Shown in pieces: positions 36,173 through 48,700 of a stretch of DNA of 64,000 nucleotides. The DNA comes from Helopsaltes ochotensis (Eukaryota; Chordata; Aves; Passeriformes; Locustellidae). How positions within the stretch are numbered: the first letter of the stretch is position 1; each line of letters begins with the position of its first letter. A program made the position numbers and the translations under genes. The notes under the pieces are model-generated. The model did no database searches, was not told the origin of the DNA, and saw nothing but the letters and a program-made list of their open reading frames with translations. The DNA lies in NCBI GenBank assembly GCA_013400155.1, contig VXBM01000023.1, positions 1,105,349 through 1,169,348 of the forward strand, given 5' to 3'.

Positions 36173-39100
36173 TGGTCCATTAGTCGCCCAATGGCATCAT
36201 TTTTGCGGGGCCGTCTACATGGAACCCCAATGCTTGCTGTAGGGTGCCCTACTTTTCACACGGGTCAGCCACCGCAGCAGAACATGGGCTTTCAGAATAA
36301 GCCTTTCTCTGTGTGCCACAATGTACCACTTGTCAGCCAACTTGAGAGGGAATGAGCACTTGTCAGCACTCAGTGCCTTCCTGACAGCTTGAGTGCATGT
36401 GTACATGTGCCCGGGAAGAGCTGCTAGGCAGTAGCTTGCACTTCTCAAAAGAGAAGCCATGAGCTATCTCAGAAAGGTCTCCTTAAATCTCTAGGTAAAT
36501 AAAGACTCTAATGTCTGTTATCTGACTTCACAGCCTTTCAGTTTCATTAAGTTAATAGCCTCCATCAAGGGGCCAGCCCGGATGCTTGCAGTTGATTTAA
36601 AATGTGTGAATTCATCAATCTTAAATTGCACTTCAAGCAAAGTCAGTGTACTACACCCTGGAGACACATGGAAACCCTAATGCTCAGTGCAGGACTTTGA
36701 TACCAGCATAACCAGGGACCAGATAACCAGGGTCCTTTGTGCAATCCTTATCTGGGCTTTTTCAGCTGAGAACTTCCCTTGCTGTGCTGGTTGGCCATAT
36801 TTCCCCAGTAGACGGTCCGATGTTTTGTCTTTGCAGGCAACATGTTAAGCAGACAGTCATGGGGGGCCCTGCTTGGAGACAACTACTTAGGGAAGCATGA
36901 GCAGAGGTGAACAGGTCTGGAAGATGGGTCAGACAAGCGTTTTCTGAGTCAGCTTTCTATTTAAGCCTGTCCAAATTAGCTTCATCTCTGGCAAAGATAA
37001 TGTTCTCTTCTCTCATCACATAAAGAAGGCTAAGGCATCTTTGTATTCTGTACAGGCTTTGAGAAATTATTCTTGTACAGATAGCAGTGTGACTCCTTGT
37101 CATAGGATTTATGTGAAGATGCAATTGCTGGGACGCTGAACAAGGGACAACAAGGATTCTGGAGAGACCTTAGAAAGACTATTGTTCCTAGTTTAGCTAG
37201 ACATACCAATAACCCAAACTATATGCCCTTTGGATAGGCTTAGGCCTAGGCTAATGCACTTTTAGATCTGGACCAGCAGGTGAGGCCTCAGCTGGCTTGT
37301 GGTGACACAAGTGACAACAGACACTGACATCTTCTCAGTCAGGACATCATAAAAACAACTGGCAATATAAATCCCTTTCTTAGCTAATAGTGAGGACTTT
37401 TAGAAGAGAAGCCAAGCTTATGTATGGATACATAGAGTAAAACATTAATTATAATTCACACAACTTAGTTCAGTTCAGTGAAGAGGGTAGGTTTCTGCCA
37501 GCAAACCTTGTCCTACCTTGACTGAGACTTAACATTTTTCGCCCCTTCACTTCTGTATGTGTGCACGTCCTTCTGACCAACTGGATGATTGAGACCTAGA
37601 AGAGAGATCACTGCAATCTAGCAGAGGTCCCCCCTGTTGACACTGAGGCATTTTGGTACTTGTCAAATTCATACTGCTACTATCAATACTAGGGCTATAC
37701 AATAATCGTTGTCTTGTCCAGATCCTTTCAGGATTTATCTGTTTTGTAGAAATTCTCCACCTTCAGTTCCACTTCACTGAACTGGAGTTGGATTCAGAGG
37801 CTCAGTCTGGGTTTCTGGGTGCACTGCAGAAAGAGTCAAACTGCATACAGAGCAGTAGCTCTGGAGTGACTTCAGTCCTGGGTCCCTTGGGCTATTGGTA
37901 TTGTGTCTTTCAACAGGAACAGTGAAACAAAACCTGAATTGGAAGAAGAAAGAGAGAGAGAGAAAAGGAGGGAAGGGCTGAGAGGCAGCTTATTCCATAT
38001 CAATCCAAGTGCAAAGCTCATTATGTGAGCTCCAGACAGTTTCTGAAAATGTCCAGACAGAGGAGAAAGAAAGAATGGTATGTTCCTATGTTTTTACCCC
38101 AGCTCTTTCTAATTTGTCGTTTGTAATGATATATTTTTTATTCTTGGATGCTTTTCCTCCTTGTGGAGTCCTTGGTATTGCCTGCATTTCATAGCAAGGT
38201 CCTCATCACATCAAGAATTCATAATCATCTAAAAATATTCAATAGGAATATAAAATATTTACATGTGAAAGACTGTAAGACAGAATGAATCACTTGTGTT
38301 ACTCTTCGGGAAATTGTTCACTTAGAGAGGGCATGAATTTTGCCAGGGCACAAGATAGTGTGACTCTGAATGAGCGCTGTGGGTATGGTGTGGATGAGAC
38401 CCCAGGGTGGTCCTCGTAGCTCCAGTCCTTGGCTGCTCTGTGGTGCATGAGGGTGGCTTGGAGCCAGGCCCAGTATCTCTTCCAGGATCGGGCAGGCTCC
38501 AGGTGTCTTTGCACAGCGAGCCAGACCTTGTTCTGCTGAGCTCAAAGTAACAATAAAAGACAGAAGGAGGCCAGGTGGTCAGGCTTCATTCAGATATCTG
38601 ACACAACCCGTATTTGCCACTCAGATTCTCACCTTTTCTAAAGTGCCTCTCTGATTATTTTTCAGCGTAGGTTCACTTCCAATATCCTTTATTTCTTTGC
38701 TGAATCTGGCCCATGCATGCACCTTTCTCCTGCAGAGTGAAATCCCAAGAGAGGCTGTCCCCAGTCACAGTCTCCTTTCTAAGCTCTACTCTTGCTCTGA
38801 CTCTCTTGAGCCAGCTCTTCTGTACAGGCTCCTCAAGACTGTTGTATCCTCTTGTAATTACCCTCTTTTTTGATAACCACATCTAGAGGCTGCCCTGTTG
38901 TCATGGCATGAGCTGGGAGGAATAAAATGACTTTGGCAAGTGACCCGAGGGCACGTCCACACTGCAGAGTGCACTGCTGTGCTGAAGTGCTGAGTGAGCC
39001 CAGCAGCAGGGAGTGGCATGGAAACATTAGGTCGGGTCATGGAAGAGGTATAGCAATGCCAGCAGACTGCTCCCAGCAGGACCAGCTCCCTGGAGCCAGC

Positions 39101-39714
39101 ACCACACAGTGAAGCCCCAGTGCCTTTGAAACCAAAGCAAAATCATGACGTGCAAGCCTGGAAATTTCCGCACGAGATGCGCTGCATGATGGGCATCTGC
39201 TCTGTAGTGTGAGAGCAGAAGATGCCCTCTGTTTTTGGGCATGCAGTCCAGGATCCATCTATGTGCACTATCACAGCAATGAATAAATCAATTGTAATTC
39301 CCGGACTGAAGACACTTGGTTACTGCTTGACACTGACCAGCTAAGATCCTTTTATAAACCAAACGTATGGAATTAAATAGCAGGAACCCAAATGCTAATC
39401 AAACTGGATGGTGTCTGGGGCAGTAGTCCTGGACATTTTATATACTGGTAATGCTCTTTTGAAGCTAAGGGTGTTCAGAGTGCCTCTCTGGAGGAAGCTA
39501 TCTAGCACAGGTCTGTTCCAGTGCAAGAGCTGGTAGCATGAAAGGTTTCTGATAAGAAAGGGTGCATGGTAATTGCTGCTGACTATTGGAATTATTTGTA
39601 AATACATTATTTCAAAACAGAAAGAAAATGCATCTCTATAAACTGGTCATCTCTAGTGTAGTTCCTGCTCCCACTCCCATTCATTACTAAATAGTGTGAG
39701 GCTAGTGAGGCAGC
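36173..39714. other. Unique non-coding sequence
   Basis: No gene recognised. A purine tract with a GA microsatellite lies at 37941-37977. The block at 36.48-36.62 kb is A+T-rich with TTAA and TTGATT motifs of the enhancer-like kind, but nothing diagnostic. Confidence 0.5.
37941..37977. repeat. Purine tract with (GA)n microsatellite
   Basis: Thirty-seven uninterrupted purines on the plus strand include about six GA units (37951-37962). This is a simple repeat with mild triplex potential. Confidence 0.8.
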
Positions 39715-39892
39715 AGGACAGGTTGCCCAGGGAAGCTGTGGATGCCCCAACCCTGGAAGTGTTCAAGGACGGGTGGGATGGGTCTCTGAGCAATCTCTTC
39801 TAGTGGAAGGTTGCCCATGACAGGGAGCTGGGAACTAGATGGTCTTGAAGGTCCCTTCCAATCCAAGCCATTCTGTGAGTCTGTGACTGTAC
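39715..39892 (+). mobile_element. CR1 LINE 3' end (sense)
   Basis: Starts in 'caggacaggttgcccaggga' and continues with 'ctgtggatgccccaaccctgg', 'gtgttcaaggacgggtggga', 'gggtctctgagcaatct', 'gaactagatggtcttgaagg' and 'tcccttccaatcc'. It ends in 'attctgtgagtctgtgac'. Only the last 180 bases remain. The 'gggtctctgagcaa' motif separates it from the type at 32.2 kb, so at least two CR1 lineages inserted here. Confidence 0.95.
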
Positions 39893-40204
39893 AAACAGAA
39901 ACAGCTGTCACAGTTCTTGTCATGAGGCTATGCAGGCTCCTGTCTTCATCTGTTGGTTTGACTTTGACAGAGAGGACATATTCTGGAAGAAATACCCTCA
40001 TGTTACAATATGGAGGCAATAAATCCAGTCAATATGCAAGGGGAGGAGGGGTTAAGAGGCGATTGGAATTCTCAGAAATCTATGCTGTCTTGGATTAGAA
40101 GGACTACCCTGTTCCTACTGCACTGGTATAGGACCAGTATCCTGTCATGGACAGTCCCAGTCCATGACCATTTGCATTACTCCCAGGGCCCAGGGAGGAT
40201 TTAA

Positions 40205-40345
40205 GGGTTTGGTCTAGAAAGTAGGAGACTCATGTCACCCACTGTAAGCTTGGGCAAGCCACTTAATCCCCCTGTGCCTCAATTCTCTCTGTTTAAACAA
40301 ATGCAAAGCTGCTATGTTAAGTTCTAAGGGTGCTCTGCTGTTGAA
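40205..40345 (+). mobile_element. MIR-type SINE fragment (sense)
   Basis: The diagnostic core 'cttgggcaagccacttaat', followed by 'ccccctgtgcctcaattctct', lies at 40249-40288. Divergent flanks match the expected neighbouring MIR segments ('gtaggagactcatgtcacc' before the core). The element has no promoter boxes that I can trust and is inactive. It lies 310 bases downstream of a younger CR1 end. Confidence 0.8.
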
Positions 40346-41265
40346 CAGGTGGTGATCATTCAGACAATATCTGTGGTGCATTAGCATCAGAGCAAGGAAA
40401 AGAGTATAGTTTTTCAGGATGCTTCTAGGAGGAAAACCATTGTTCCACAGAAATCACTATCTGATATTGTCTCAGCATCTTCCCTGCAGATTTCAAACCT
40501 TCTTTTTGCCCTTTCTCTAATGAAGTCTGGGAGCCTGGAAGATGCACATGCATATCTTCACACTCACACACACAGTGTTTTTTCTACAATGTCAGTAAAG
40601 AAGAGATTGTGCAGCAAAATGGAAAAGACTTGGGGATTTATATTTAAGACCAGGAGAATATGGGCAGTGGAAATCACTCAAGAATATATTATAACGAACA
40701 ATCCTGTGTTGACAGAGGGATGAACTAGGTGACCTAATAAAAACTGTTGTTACAGATTTTTTCACTTCTGTCACATAATAGAGGACTTCAGTCTCCAGAG
40801 CTGTCAATCCAACAGCTTTCACTGGCAGAAGTACTCACTCAAAAATAATCCTGGTGAAAGGCGAGAACTGCAGTTAACTGCTTGCCTGGGGCAGATAGAA
40901 TGCAGCCAGGAGGCTTGTTCGGCAAGTAATTATAAATGCACTTTTACTGCCCAGGTGCAGGAAGGACAGCTTAAGCTTTTACTCATTAACATCATTAGAA
41001 TTTCCATTTCAGCTGCTGCTCTGGCATTGACAGTGTTTGCAAAATTGTGACCAGGTCAAGTCAAAATTGGCAGTGAGGCTGATGCTGGGCTCCATGAGTT
41101 CAATTGCTTAAAAGAGCCAAAAAACCACCGATAGAAATGTTAAATGATTCAAATGTACCTCCATGCACTTTAGATGACAGGAAGGTTGCCCTTGATGGCA
41201 GAAAGAAATAGAGGAAAAGAAGGTTCAAGAACACAGGAAATGCCATGTCTGATCTGGGCAATTCT

Positions 41266-41267
<2 letters not shown>
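40346..41267. other. Unique non-coding sequence
   Basis: No gene or repeat recognised. A short CA run lies near 40561-40573. The segment ends in the long T-tract. Confidence 0.5.

Positions 41268-41325
<58 letters not shown>
41268..41325. repeat. Long poly(T) tract (58 nt)
   Basis: Fifty-eight uninterrupted T residues. On the minus strand the tract would be a poly(A) run preceded by 'aaagataaaatacc', which contains ATAAA. That raises the thought of a retroposed transcript, but no exon-like body or target-site duplication is visible. Confidence 0.9.
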
Positions 41326-41326
<1 letters not shown>

Positions 41327-41579
41327 GTATTTTATCTTTGATGTTGATGGGTACCAGAAGTTACAAAGGAAGGCTCACAGAATCATCTCATGCTGAACAG
41401 TTAAGGATAACCATTGCTTAGGGAAATAGCTTCCCTAGTACCCTCATTAGTGTTTGGCTGACATGCTGTAGTGTAAAGCTGTGAAGCTTTTATATTCATC
41501 ATTTGTATCTTAACTTCTTCTATTGTAAATCTGGAAAATTTCAATATCCACAAATATCTCTTTCTTATTTGAATCCTTC
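41326..41579. other. A+T-rich unique sequence
   Basis: No gene is seen. Part of this may be the eroded extreme 3' end of the L3-like relic that follows. Confidence 0.4.
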
Positions 41580-42890
41580 CACATCCTGCACCTCAGAGAT
41601 ATCTCGTAGAAGAGATTTCCACAGGTGAATGAGGATGCCTGAGGAAAAGTATTCCCTTTGATGGAATACTTTCCCTATCTCTCAGTTTAATGAGATGTGC
41701 CTTTGGTGCTAGAGTGTGAAAGACAAGGTAAATAGGAACATTGAATTTTCTTTTCTACATAATTTATTCTAACTATTTTGAATGCCTATTTTATTCATGG
41801 TTTCTAAAATAAATACACCTGCCATTTAATTTGCTTCCTACATGGAAGTCATGCTATTCCTTGAAACAATTGTGTTGACTATTTCTGGACCCTGTTGATT
41901 TCTGCTATAATTTTCTTTGAATACAGAACTGAACACAGTATTCTGGACATAATGCTCTTTCGTACTGATCTCACACTATTTTTAGTAAGAAACTCCACCC
42001 TATTCCCTCTGCATGCCCCAACAAACAGAGAGTTTGACTCCGGACGAGCACAGTGCTACAAGAATGTAGACTGCAGCCTCGGAGGACTTCAGATCTTTCT
42101 GATTCTGAACCAGGAACAGACATGGATACTTTAAATTAATCCTTCCAACGTGCATTTGTTAACAGGAAACTTTTCACCATTATGTGGTTAATTACTCACC
42201 TCTTTCTCTGGGTTTGACTAAGAATATTTACCATTTGCAAGTATCTCCACTTTACTGACTTTGCCATTACCACATTGTCCATTAATCTACAAACCAACAG
42301 AGATATTTCTAGGAGATAGATGCACGCTGCTACTCGTATTTTTCTGCATTGGAAATGGCAGACTTGATGCTAAATCATGTAGTTGTTTTTTTGGATGCTT
42401 AGTCAGCTTGTCTGTTTGCCACGGCATGATGTTCTCATTAATAGAGTACCTGATTGCCTACCCTCTTGTTTGGATCCTGTCGAGATTGCTTTGAAAATCC
42501 AAGCAAAAACAGGCAGACAATTTTCATTTGTCCCATGTTTGCTGACACTCTCAAAGAGTGCTAATAGATTGAAGTGGTTTTGCAAATGCCCTTCCAGGGT
42601 CCCTGTTATATCTGCAAGTTTCAGATATTTTCTGATTCCACTCTTGTTTTCATCACAGGTAACTAACATTGCCTGCTCTGCTTTCCCAAACACCTATTGC
42701 AGAGGGCTGCTGCAACATCTGCCAACCCCTGATTCTCCTTAGAACTGTTATCAGCCAGGCTGCATACCTTCTATAGCAACTTAGCAGTTTCCTCTTTAAG
42801 TTCATGCAGACCATTGGATGTACTGCATGACTTTCATCAAATTGCTTAACTATTCTGTCTTGCTCTTTCCCCTCCCTCCCCTTCATATAA
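41580..42890 (-). mobile_element. Ancient L3-like CR1 LINE relic, 1.3 kb (antisense)
   Basis: The plus strand shows the reverse-complement landmarks of an L3-type CR1 in the right order: 'aagtattccctttgat' (41647), 'taaataggaac' (41730), 'acatggaagtcatgctattcc' (41839), 'tttctgctataattttctttga' (41901) and 'cagaactgaacacagtattct' (41924). Further on come 'gctttgaaaatccaa' (42489), 'ctgacactctcaaagagtgctaatagattg' (42542) and 'ttcctctttaagttcatgcag' (42790). This covers the 3' end and part of the reverse-transcriptase region, with many stops and indels. It is a fossil shared in type with the copy at 9.7 kb. Confidence 0.75.
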
Positions 42891-45528
42891 CAAGGCACAG
42901 GCAGTTATCTCCCTCAAAGTGGGTTGGAGAAAGTTGCTTCATTCATTTTTGTAAAGTTCTTTGAGTTCTTCAGAAAGAAGTTGTTACAACAGTGCAAAGT
43001 ACTAATATTCAAGGACTTACACACTATTCCTAAAAATATGTATTTATGTAAAAATGGAAAATTTCAGTCCACCTTTAAAAATGTGTGTCAATTTTATATG
43101 AAATGATGCTGTGATCAGCTCTGTTTCCAATGCATTCGCATGATACTATGCTTAGGAAAGAATTGCCTCTATTTGGAGGGATGCTCTAGATTAATTGTTT
43201 TATCCTATCCTTTCACTGCAAACATCCCTTACATATTAATATGTAATAACAAAGGGATTATAATCCCAGGCCAACAGCAACCTCTGGTTTCAATTTTTTT
43301 TTCATATAATCTTTTCCTGTTGTTTAGGGGTTTTTTTGTTTGGTTGTTTTTTAATGCCATTTTTAATGCCTTTCCTTTCCTTTTCTGTTATTTTCTGCTG
43401 CTGGGCAGATTATGAGTTTTCCCCCCTGAATTTCTAGTGAAGATGAAACAAGAATATTATTTTTGCATTTGCTTATGCACTTTTAAAACAGCATCCATGA
43501 CAGTGTTCAGGGAACAGGGTTTACTCTGCCACGGTACTCACTGGTTCCTGAAAGTTCCACTAGCCCTAACCAACATCCCTCATGCAGAACCTCCTCACAT
43601 TATTCTTCTGTTGCTAATGGCATGTTCCAATAATCCCTCCTTTGTATTTACACATTGCCAAACAACTACTTTTTAACCCCAGGAGAAATTTGTTTTCTGT
43701 TGTCATCTCTACCTCTCTGATAATTGCTGTGGAAATTTTTGCTGAGACACCTTCTTGCTATGCAGTAGAGACACTGATGACCATCAGGTCAGATCTCTGA
43801 AAACATACAGCTCATTAATCAGATGAATAGGCCTGTTGCTATCCTCTGAGTCTCAGACAGATGTCCAGTCAGTGCAGATGATCTTTCATCCAGCTACACC
43901 TATCTCTGGGGCTTCTTCCAGAAGCCATTTCTCAGATGATGCCTCTTAAAACTGGAAAATAACTGGCTTGTTTGCCCTGAAGTCCACCCACTCTGTCTGG
44001 GCTATTGCCCCAGCAACCACGATTAACTGTGATTAACAAATCATATTGGCACTGTTCCATTGCACAGCACTGCCCAAGACCAGACTGCAGTTTAAGGAGT
44101 TTGTTCCACCCTCAAGGCTTAGCCTGGCCCTTGCTCCACAATAGCTTAGCACTTTGGTTTTCCACAAGTGCTTTGCAGCAACTTTCCAGCCACATGTTTT
44201 TTCCACTTGCTTGAGAGGGGAGGTTCCAGCTGTTGCATCGAGGGCTTATTGATGTGCTCAGATGCTCTGGGTTGGCTGCAGGGAGACCCTCTGCTCCTGA
44301 GGTCCCTCTGCCACATGTTCTCCTTCTAACACCCAGCCAAGCCACACAGTCCTCAGGGACTGGCCAGCATTAGCTCAGCAGTTGCTCTTTATAGCTTTTT
44401 TGTCATAACTCAATTAATGATATCCTCATCCAAGCTCCTTGAAGAATTTTTTTTCTGATCCATCCATCCATCCATGCCTCTTGCAAGTGAGTTAGATGGA
44501 AGCAGGAAAAGCCAGGTGCCTGTGCCACCACGAGGAAATTTGTGAACTGTATTTTGTCTGTTTACTTGAAAGCACAAAATTTGTCACTTGTGTGAGTAAT
44601 TTACTGCTAATTATGAGCTTACAATCTGCAGATAGAAAAATCAGAACCAATGAGCATTTTCAGAGGAAAAGAAAAATTACTCCAAGTACTATGTAATTAT
44701 GCATTTAGCTGGGACTTGCTCCTGAGCCTTTGTAGAACATTGGTTTTCAACTTGAGCAAGTTTATATATAATTGCACTAACATGTGTTTGGGAAGGGAGG
44801 GTAGCATATGCCAGAGAGAGCAGAAACCCAGAAGACTAATGGCAGAAAACTCAGAAAGATGGAATCCAAGGTGGTAAGCCACTAAAATTTCCTTCTCAAA
44901 GCCCAGCAGAATGGTAATTCTTGGCTGAGACTGAGCATCACTGTGCGCCACTGCTCTACATCCAGCAATCCATTCACCTTTTGCTATTCCAGCTCTTAAC
45001 TCCTCATTGCACAAGTCTTCCCCTCCTCTGGCCCATGTCCCAGCCTGCTTCTTCCCATCCCAAGCTCATGAATGCACTCTGCTAAACTTATCCCCATAGG
45101 TTGCACCTGGCCAGTGAACACAAACAATGGAAAGCAAAACCTCGTTTTCATTCCTGCACTCATTTAATGCAGCATTGAGCTGGGGTCATCAGAGCTGACA
45201 GACCAGCAGAATAATCTCCTGCAAGCACACAGCTGTGCAGTCAGCAGCTGGGCTTTGTTAATGCCCTACACTACAGCTTCATTTTGTGTCTCCTTTGCAA
45301 GAAAGAGAGAATCCAAAATATTTCAGTGAATTAAGTCACACACCTACTGAGTTAATAGTCTAAGGGCTAAGAGGGGGGAGACAGAGAGTAAGAGATGTTG
45401 TCAGCTGAAATTTGAAATGGGATGAAGAGTCAGTGAGGCAGGGAGCTACAGGAAGGAAAATGTTAAATTCTTAATTGAATTTGTGTGAGTGATTCCTTAA
45501 TGATAAACTAGGGATAGGTAAAGCAGGG
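42891..45528. other. Unique non-coding sequence
   Basis: No gene is recognised. A+T-rich sequence at 42.9-43.4 kb could be further erosion of the preceding LINE. A (CCAT)4 run lies near 44460-44476. Confidence 0.45.
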
Positions 45529-45720
45529 AAATTAGAGATGGAAAAGACTTACTAGGTCCTCTACCCCCATAAAACAGTTCAGATAAAATAACAGTTTCCT
45601 GCTCACACACAGCCCCACTGGCATTCATTATTGCTCATTCTCCATTTTGCCTACATATACAAATACCCTAGATTTCACTTGAATTTCAAACCTAACAAAT
45701 ATTTTCAGAAGTTTTTATTA
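45529..45720 (-). mobile_element. L3-like CR1 3'-end fragment (antisense)
   Basis: The opening 'attagagatggaaaagactt', then 'actaggtcctctacccc', matches the reverse complement of the conserved 3' end of L3-like CR1 elements. The rest fades into A+T-rich sequence. It is separate from the 41.6-kb relic, because that copy has its own 3' end at lower coordinates. Confidence 0.6.
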
Positions 45721-48700
45721 TTTATCATTTTTCTTTAAATGAAGAGAATGTTGTACAGAATTAATTAGCATCCTCAGAGATGGATGTTCTTTGCTTATTC
45801 CTACTACCAGAGCAGAAGCAACATGCATTTGTGCCTCCTTGGCTGTTTGCCCCTTCTGCTGCACAACAGCTTTCCCTGGATGTGGAGATTGAACTGAGCA
45901 GGAGCCTTGAGGCTGCCTGTTGATATCCCTGGCTTGACAGGCATCTCAGTGCCAAACAGGGCTTCTGTTTTTGCTACGCAGATATTTATCTACCTGGAAA
46001 TGGGCAGACAACCCAGACAAAAATCATTAGGCACAGGCCTCCAAGAGCCATAAAATAATCAGGATTAAGGCTTCCTGCTGAGTCAGTCACAGGAATGGTT
46101 CCTGGGCACCAGAGCTCTGTTGTTACACAGGGATCATCATCCCTAGACTCACGTAGAGCTCTTGCTCATGGCTCCAGCCACTCAGGGAAATCTGGTTAAC
46201 TTTTGCAGAGGTTTTATCTGGGAGGCTGTGGGAAGGGCTGTGCTAATTCTCCTGGGCATCTCTCATGAGCCAGAGTCTGTCTGGGAGGCTCTGGGTCTGC
46301 ACAGCAGTGCACATATGTTTGGGCACTTAGCAGAACCTACAGGGATACTTTCATTTTTCCCAAGACAATAATCAGCCTCTGGATAAAGCATCATCTATCA
46401 GGCTTCACTGCAGAAATATAAATAACTTAAACAGTTCTTCTTCTTCCCACTCATCAGAATGGTAGTTTGGAACAATGCCAGCTTCACTGGGGACAAACTA
46501 ACACAATAAACTAAGTTTTCATTAACGATGGTCTGAAATTTTTAATGAATTTGTTTCATTCATGTTCACTCCAGTTTTACCTTCTACTTTGTACCCATGC
46601 AGGATAAGTGGGGTGAGCTGCCAGGTCTACCTGGGCAAGAAGAAATTTTAAGCAAATATTGCAGGAGAATGATGAGATGTTAAATTTAGATTCATAGAAA
46701 AAGTACGTGAGGAGCTAGTCCGAGATCAGAAGCCCACTGGGAAATGATCTCCCCATCCAACCTGTTTCCATCTTGTGCAGTGCCTCCTTTCAAAAAACTG
46801 GTCACGCAAGTGGAACCATGGACCAGATTTATTCCAGTAACTTCAAACTGTAAGTGCATTTGCGAAAAGAACAATCTGCCCATTAATGGCCTGAAAGAAA
46901 GGACAAATTAATTGAATGAATGATTGATTATGAATTATTGTCCCAGTCCTTCAGATCTCCAAATGCAGTGTGAGTCCTTTCTAACCCTATGTCCTCATCA
47001 AATCTTATCCCCTTTCAAAATCTGTTCTACTATTTGCCTAAATTTGTGTGCTGAAATAAACGTGTTGGTTATGGAGTTGTCCCATCTCCCCTTCCTTCTG
47101 CTGAAAATATTATTTAACTTTAAGGTGACAGTTATGTAATTTAACCCTTGCCTTTCATTATTAATGAATTTTAACATGAAATATGTAGGCTTTTTTTCTT
47201 ATTCTGCCATATAGAACACTGGCCATAATTATGTCAGAATTTTTTTCTCCTTTTTTTTTTTTACGGAGTACCTATTAGAAACTGTCCTCCATGGCGCTGA
47301 CAGAGGAAGTTTAAATGCATGAGTTATTCTGCCTCCTTATTTTTAGCCTTCTTGTTGGCCATTTTCAATAACAAGCCTTTCTGGTGCCTTATGGCCTGTT
47401 GGCTGGAATCCTGCTGCTCTTTCTGGGGTGATGGATCTCTGCCCCTGCAAGCAATTCTGATAAAATCAACACACAAAATAGTGAAGGCGAGTTTGGCTGG
47501 ACCCTTTCCTGAGTTCCCTCATGAATTTTCTCACTTGTGACAAGGCTATGGTCTCCGTGTGTTACATGTCTGAAACAGAGCATGGGAAAATGATATGCCC
47601 ACTTGCAGTGCTGGCAACAGCACCTAGGATTTCTTGTGACCAGGCCCTCTCTTTTCATGAGACCACCCTCCATTTCACAGCTGTCAGTCCCCCAGGACCT
47701 GGAACTTCCCCCATTCATTGTTCCTTCCACCCCCGATGCCTGTGTGCTGCCACTGTCTTTTCCCCTGCTTTCTAACGTGATTATTCTCACTCCTGTTTGC
47801 ACACACAGATGGAGCTCAATGGATCCCTAATAGCGTCATTTACTTAATTAACATGCAATTAGCTTAATGAATATTTTAACCTCATTATGTAGTTACTCAT
47901 TTTTTTCTGTTGTGAGTAAGTCTAGTGCCCAGCTCTGGACTGTTTATAAGGACAAGCCAAATTAGTCCAGTTCTCCAATTATGTTCAAGGGGTCTCTTTA
48001 TAGAGTCCTTTCTCCCTCCCTTTACACGTCACATCTATGATGGAAGGGCTGGTGTTTACGGAAGCATAACATGTCTTTTTCTCCAATTTCCCCTGAAGAA
48101 ATTTCCTTAGAGATGAGACAGAAGCAGTGATGGTGGTGGTGATGTTGAATCCTTGTGGGTGGGTACATGCTGTTTCTGGTGACTTGGTCAGGATGCAAGC
48201 TCTACCTATGGGACAGGCTTTCCTGGCAGAGACATCTCCCAGCTGTGAGTCTTTCCTGTCTTCAGCCTGCTGTATGGTCTCGTGCTGTGATGCTCACTTC
48301 ACAGCTGGCAAATGCCCTTCTCCATCACGTTCCCCACACTCAGGATTTGTACCTTGGCAGAAACATTATCTATACCATGCAGTCATGGGACAGTTTTCTG
48401 TCAAGCCACTGCCCAGCACGTGGAAAAGTGTCTGAGGTTGGCAAAGAAAACACCATCCTTTGGGCTCAGATGAGGGAGGAGATAGACTCTTTCCAAGAAG
48501 TTCTGTAGTAGGAATGGATCAAGGAAGGGTGTCTGCCTTACCTCAAGTGATCTTGTTGGCACATTTCACCCTCTTCTTCCAGGCAGGTATCTTGGCAAAG
48601 CTTGACAGGAGCCTGCCTTAATGTGAAGTTCTCATCACTTCCTTCTCCGGGCAGTCAGTTTGTAACTGCAGCTAGGGGTGAGGGGAAACAAGTGTGGGTA

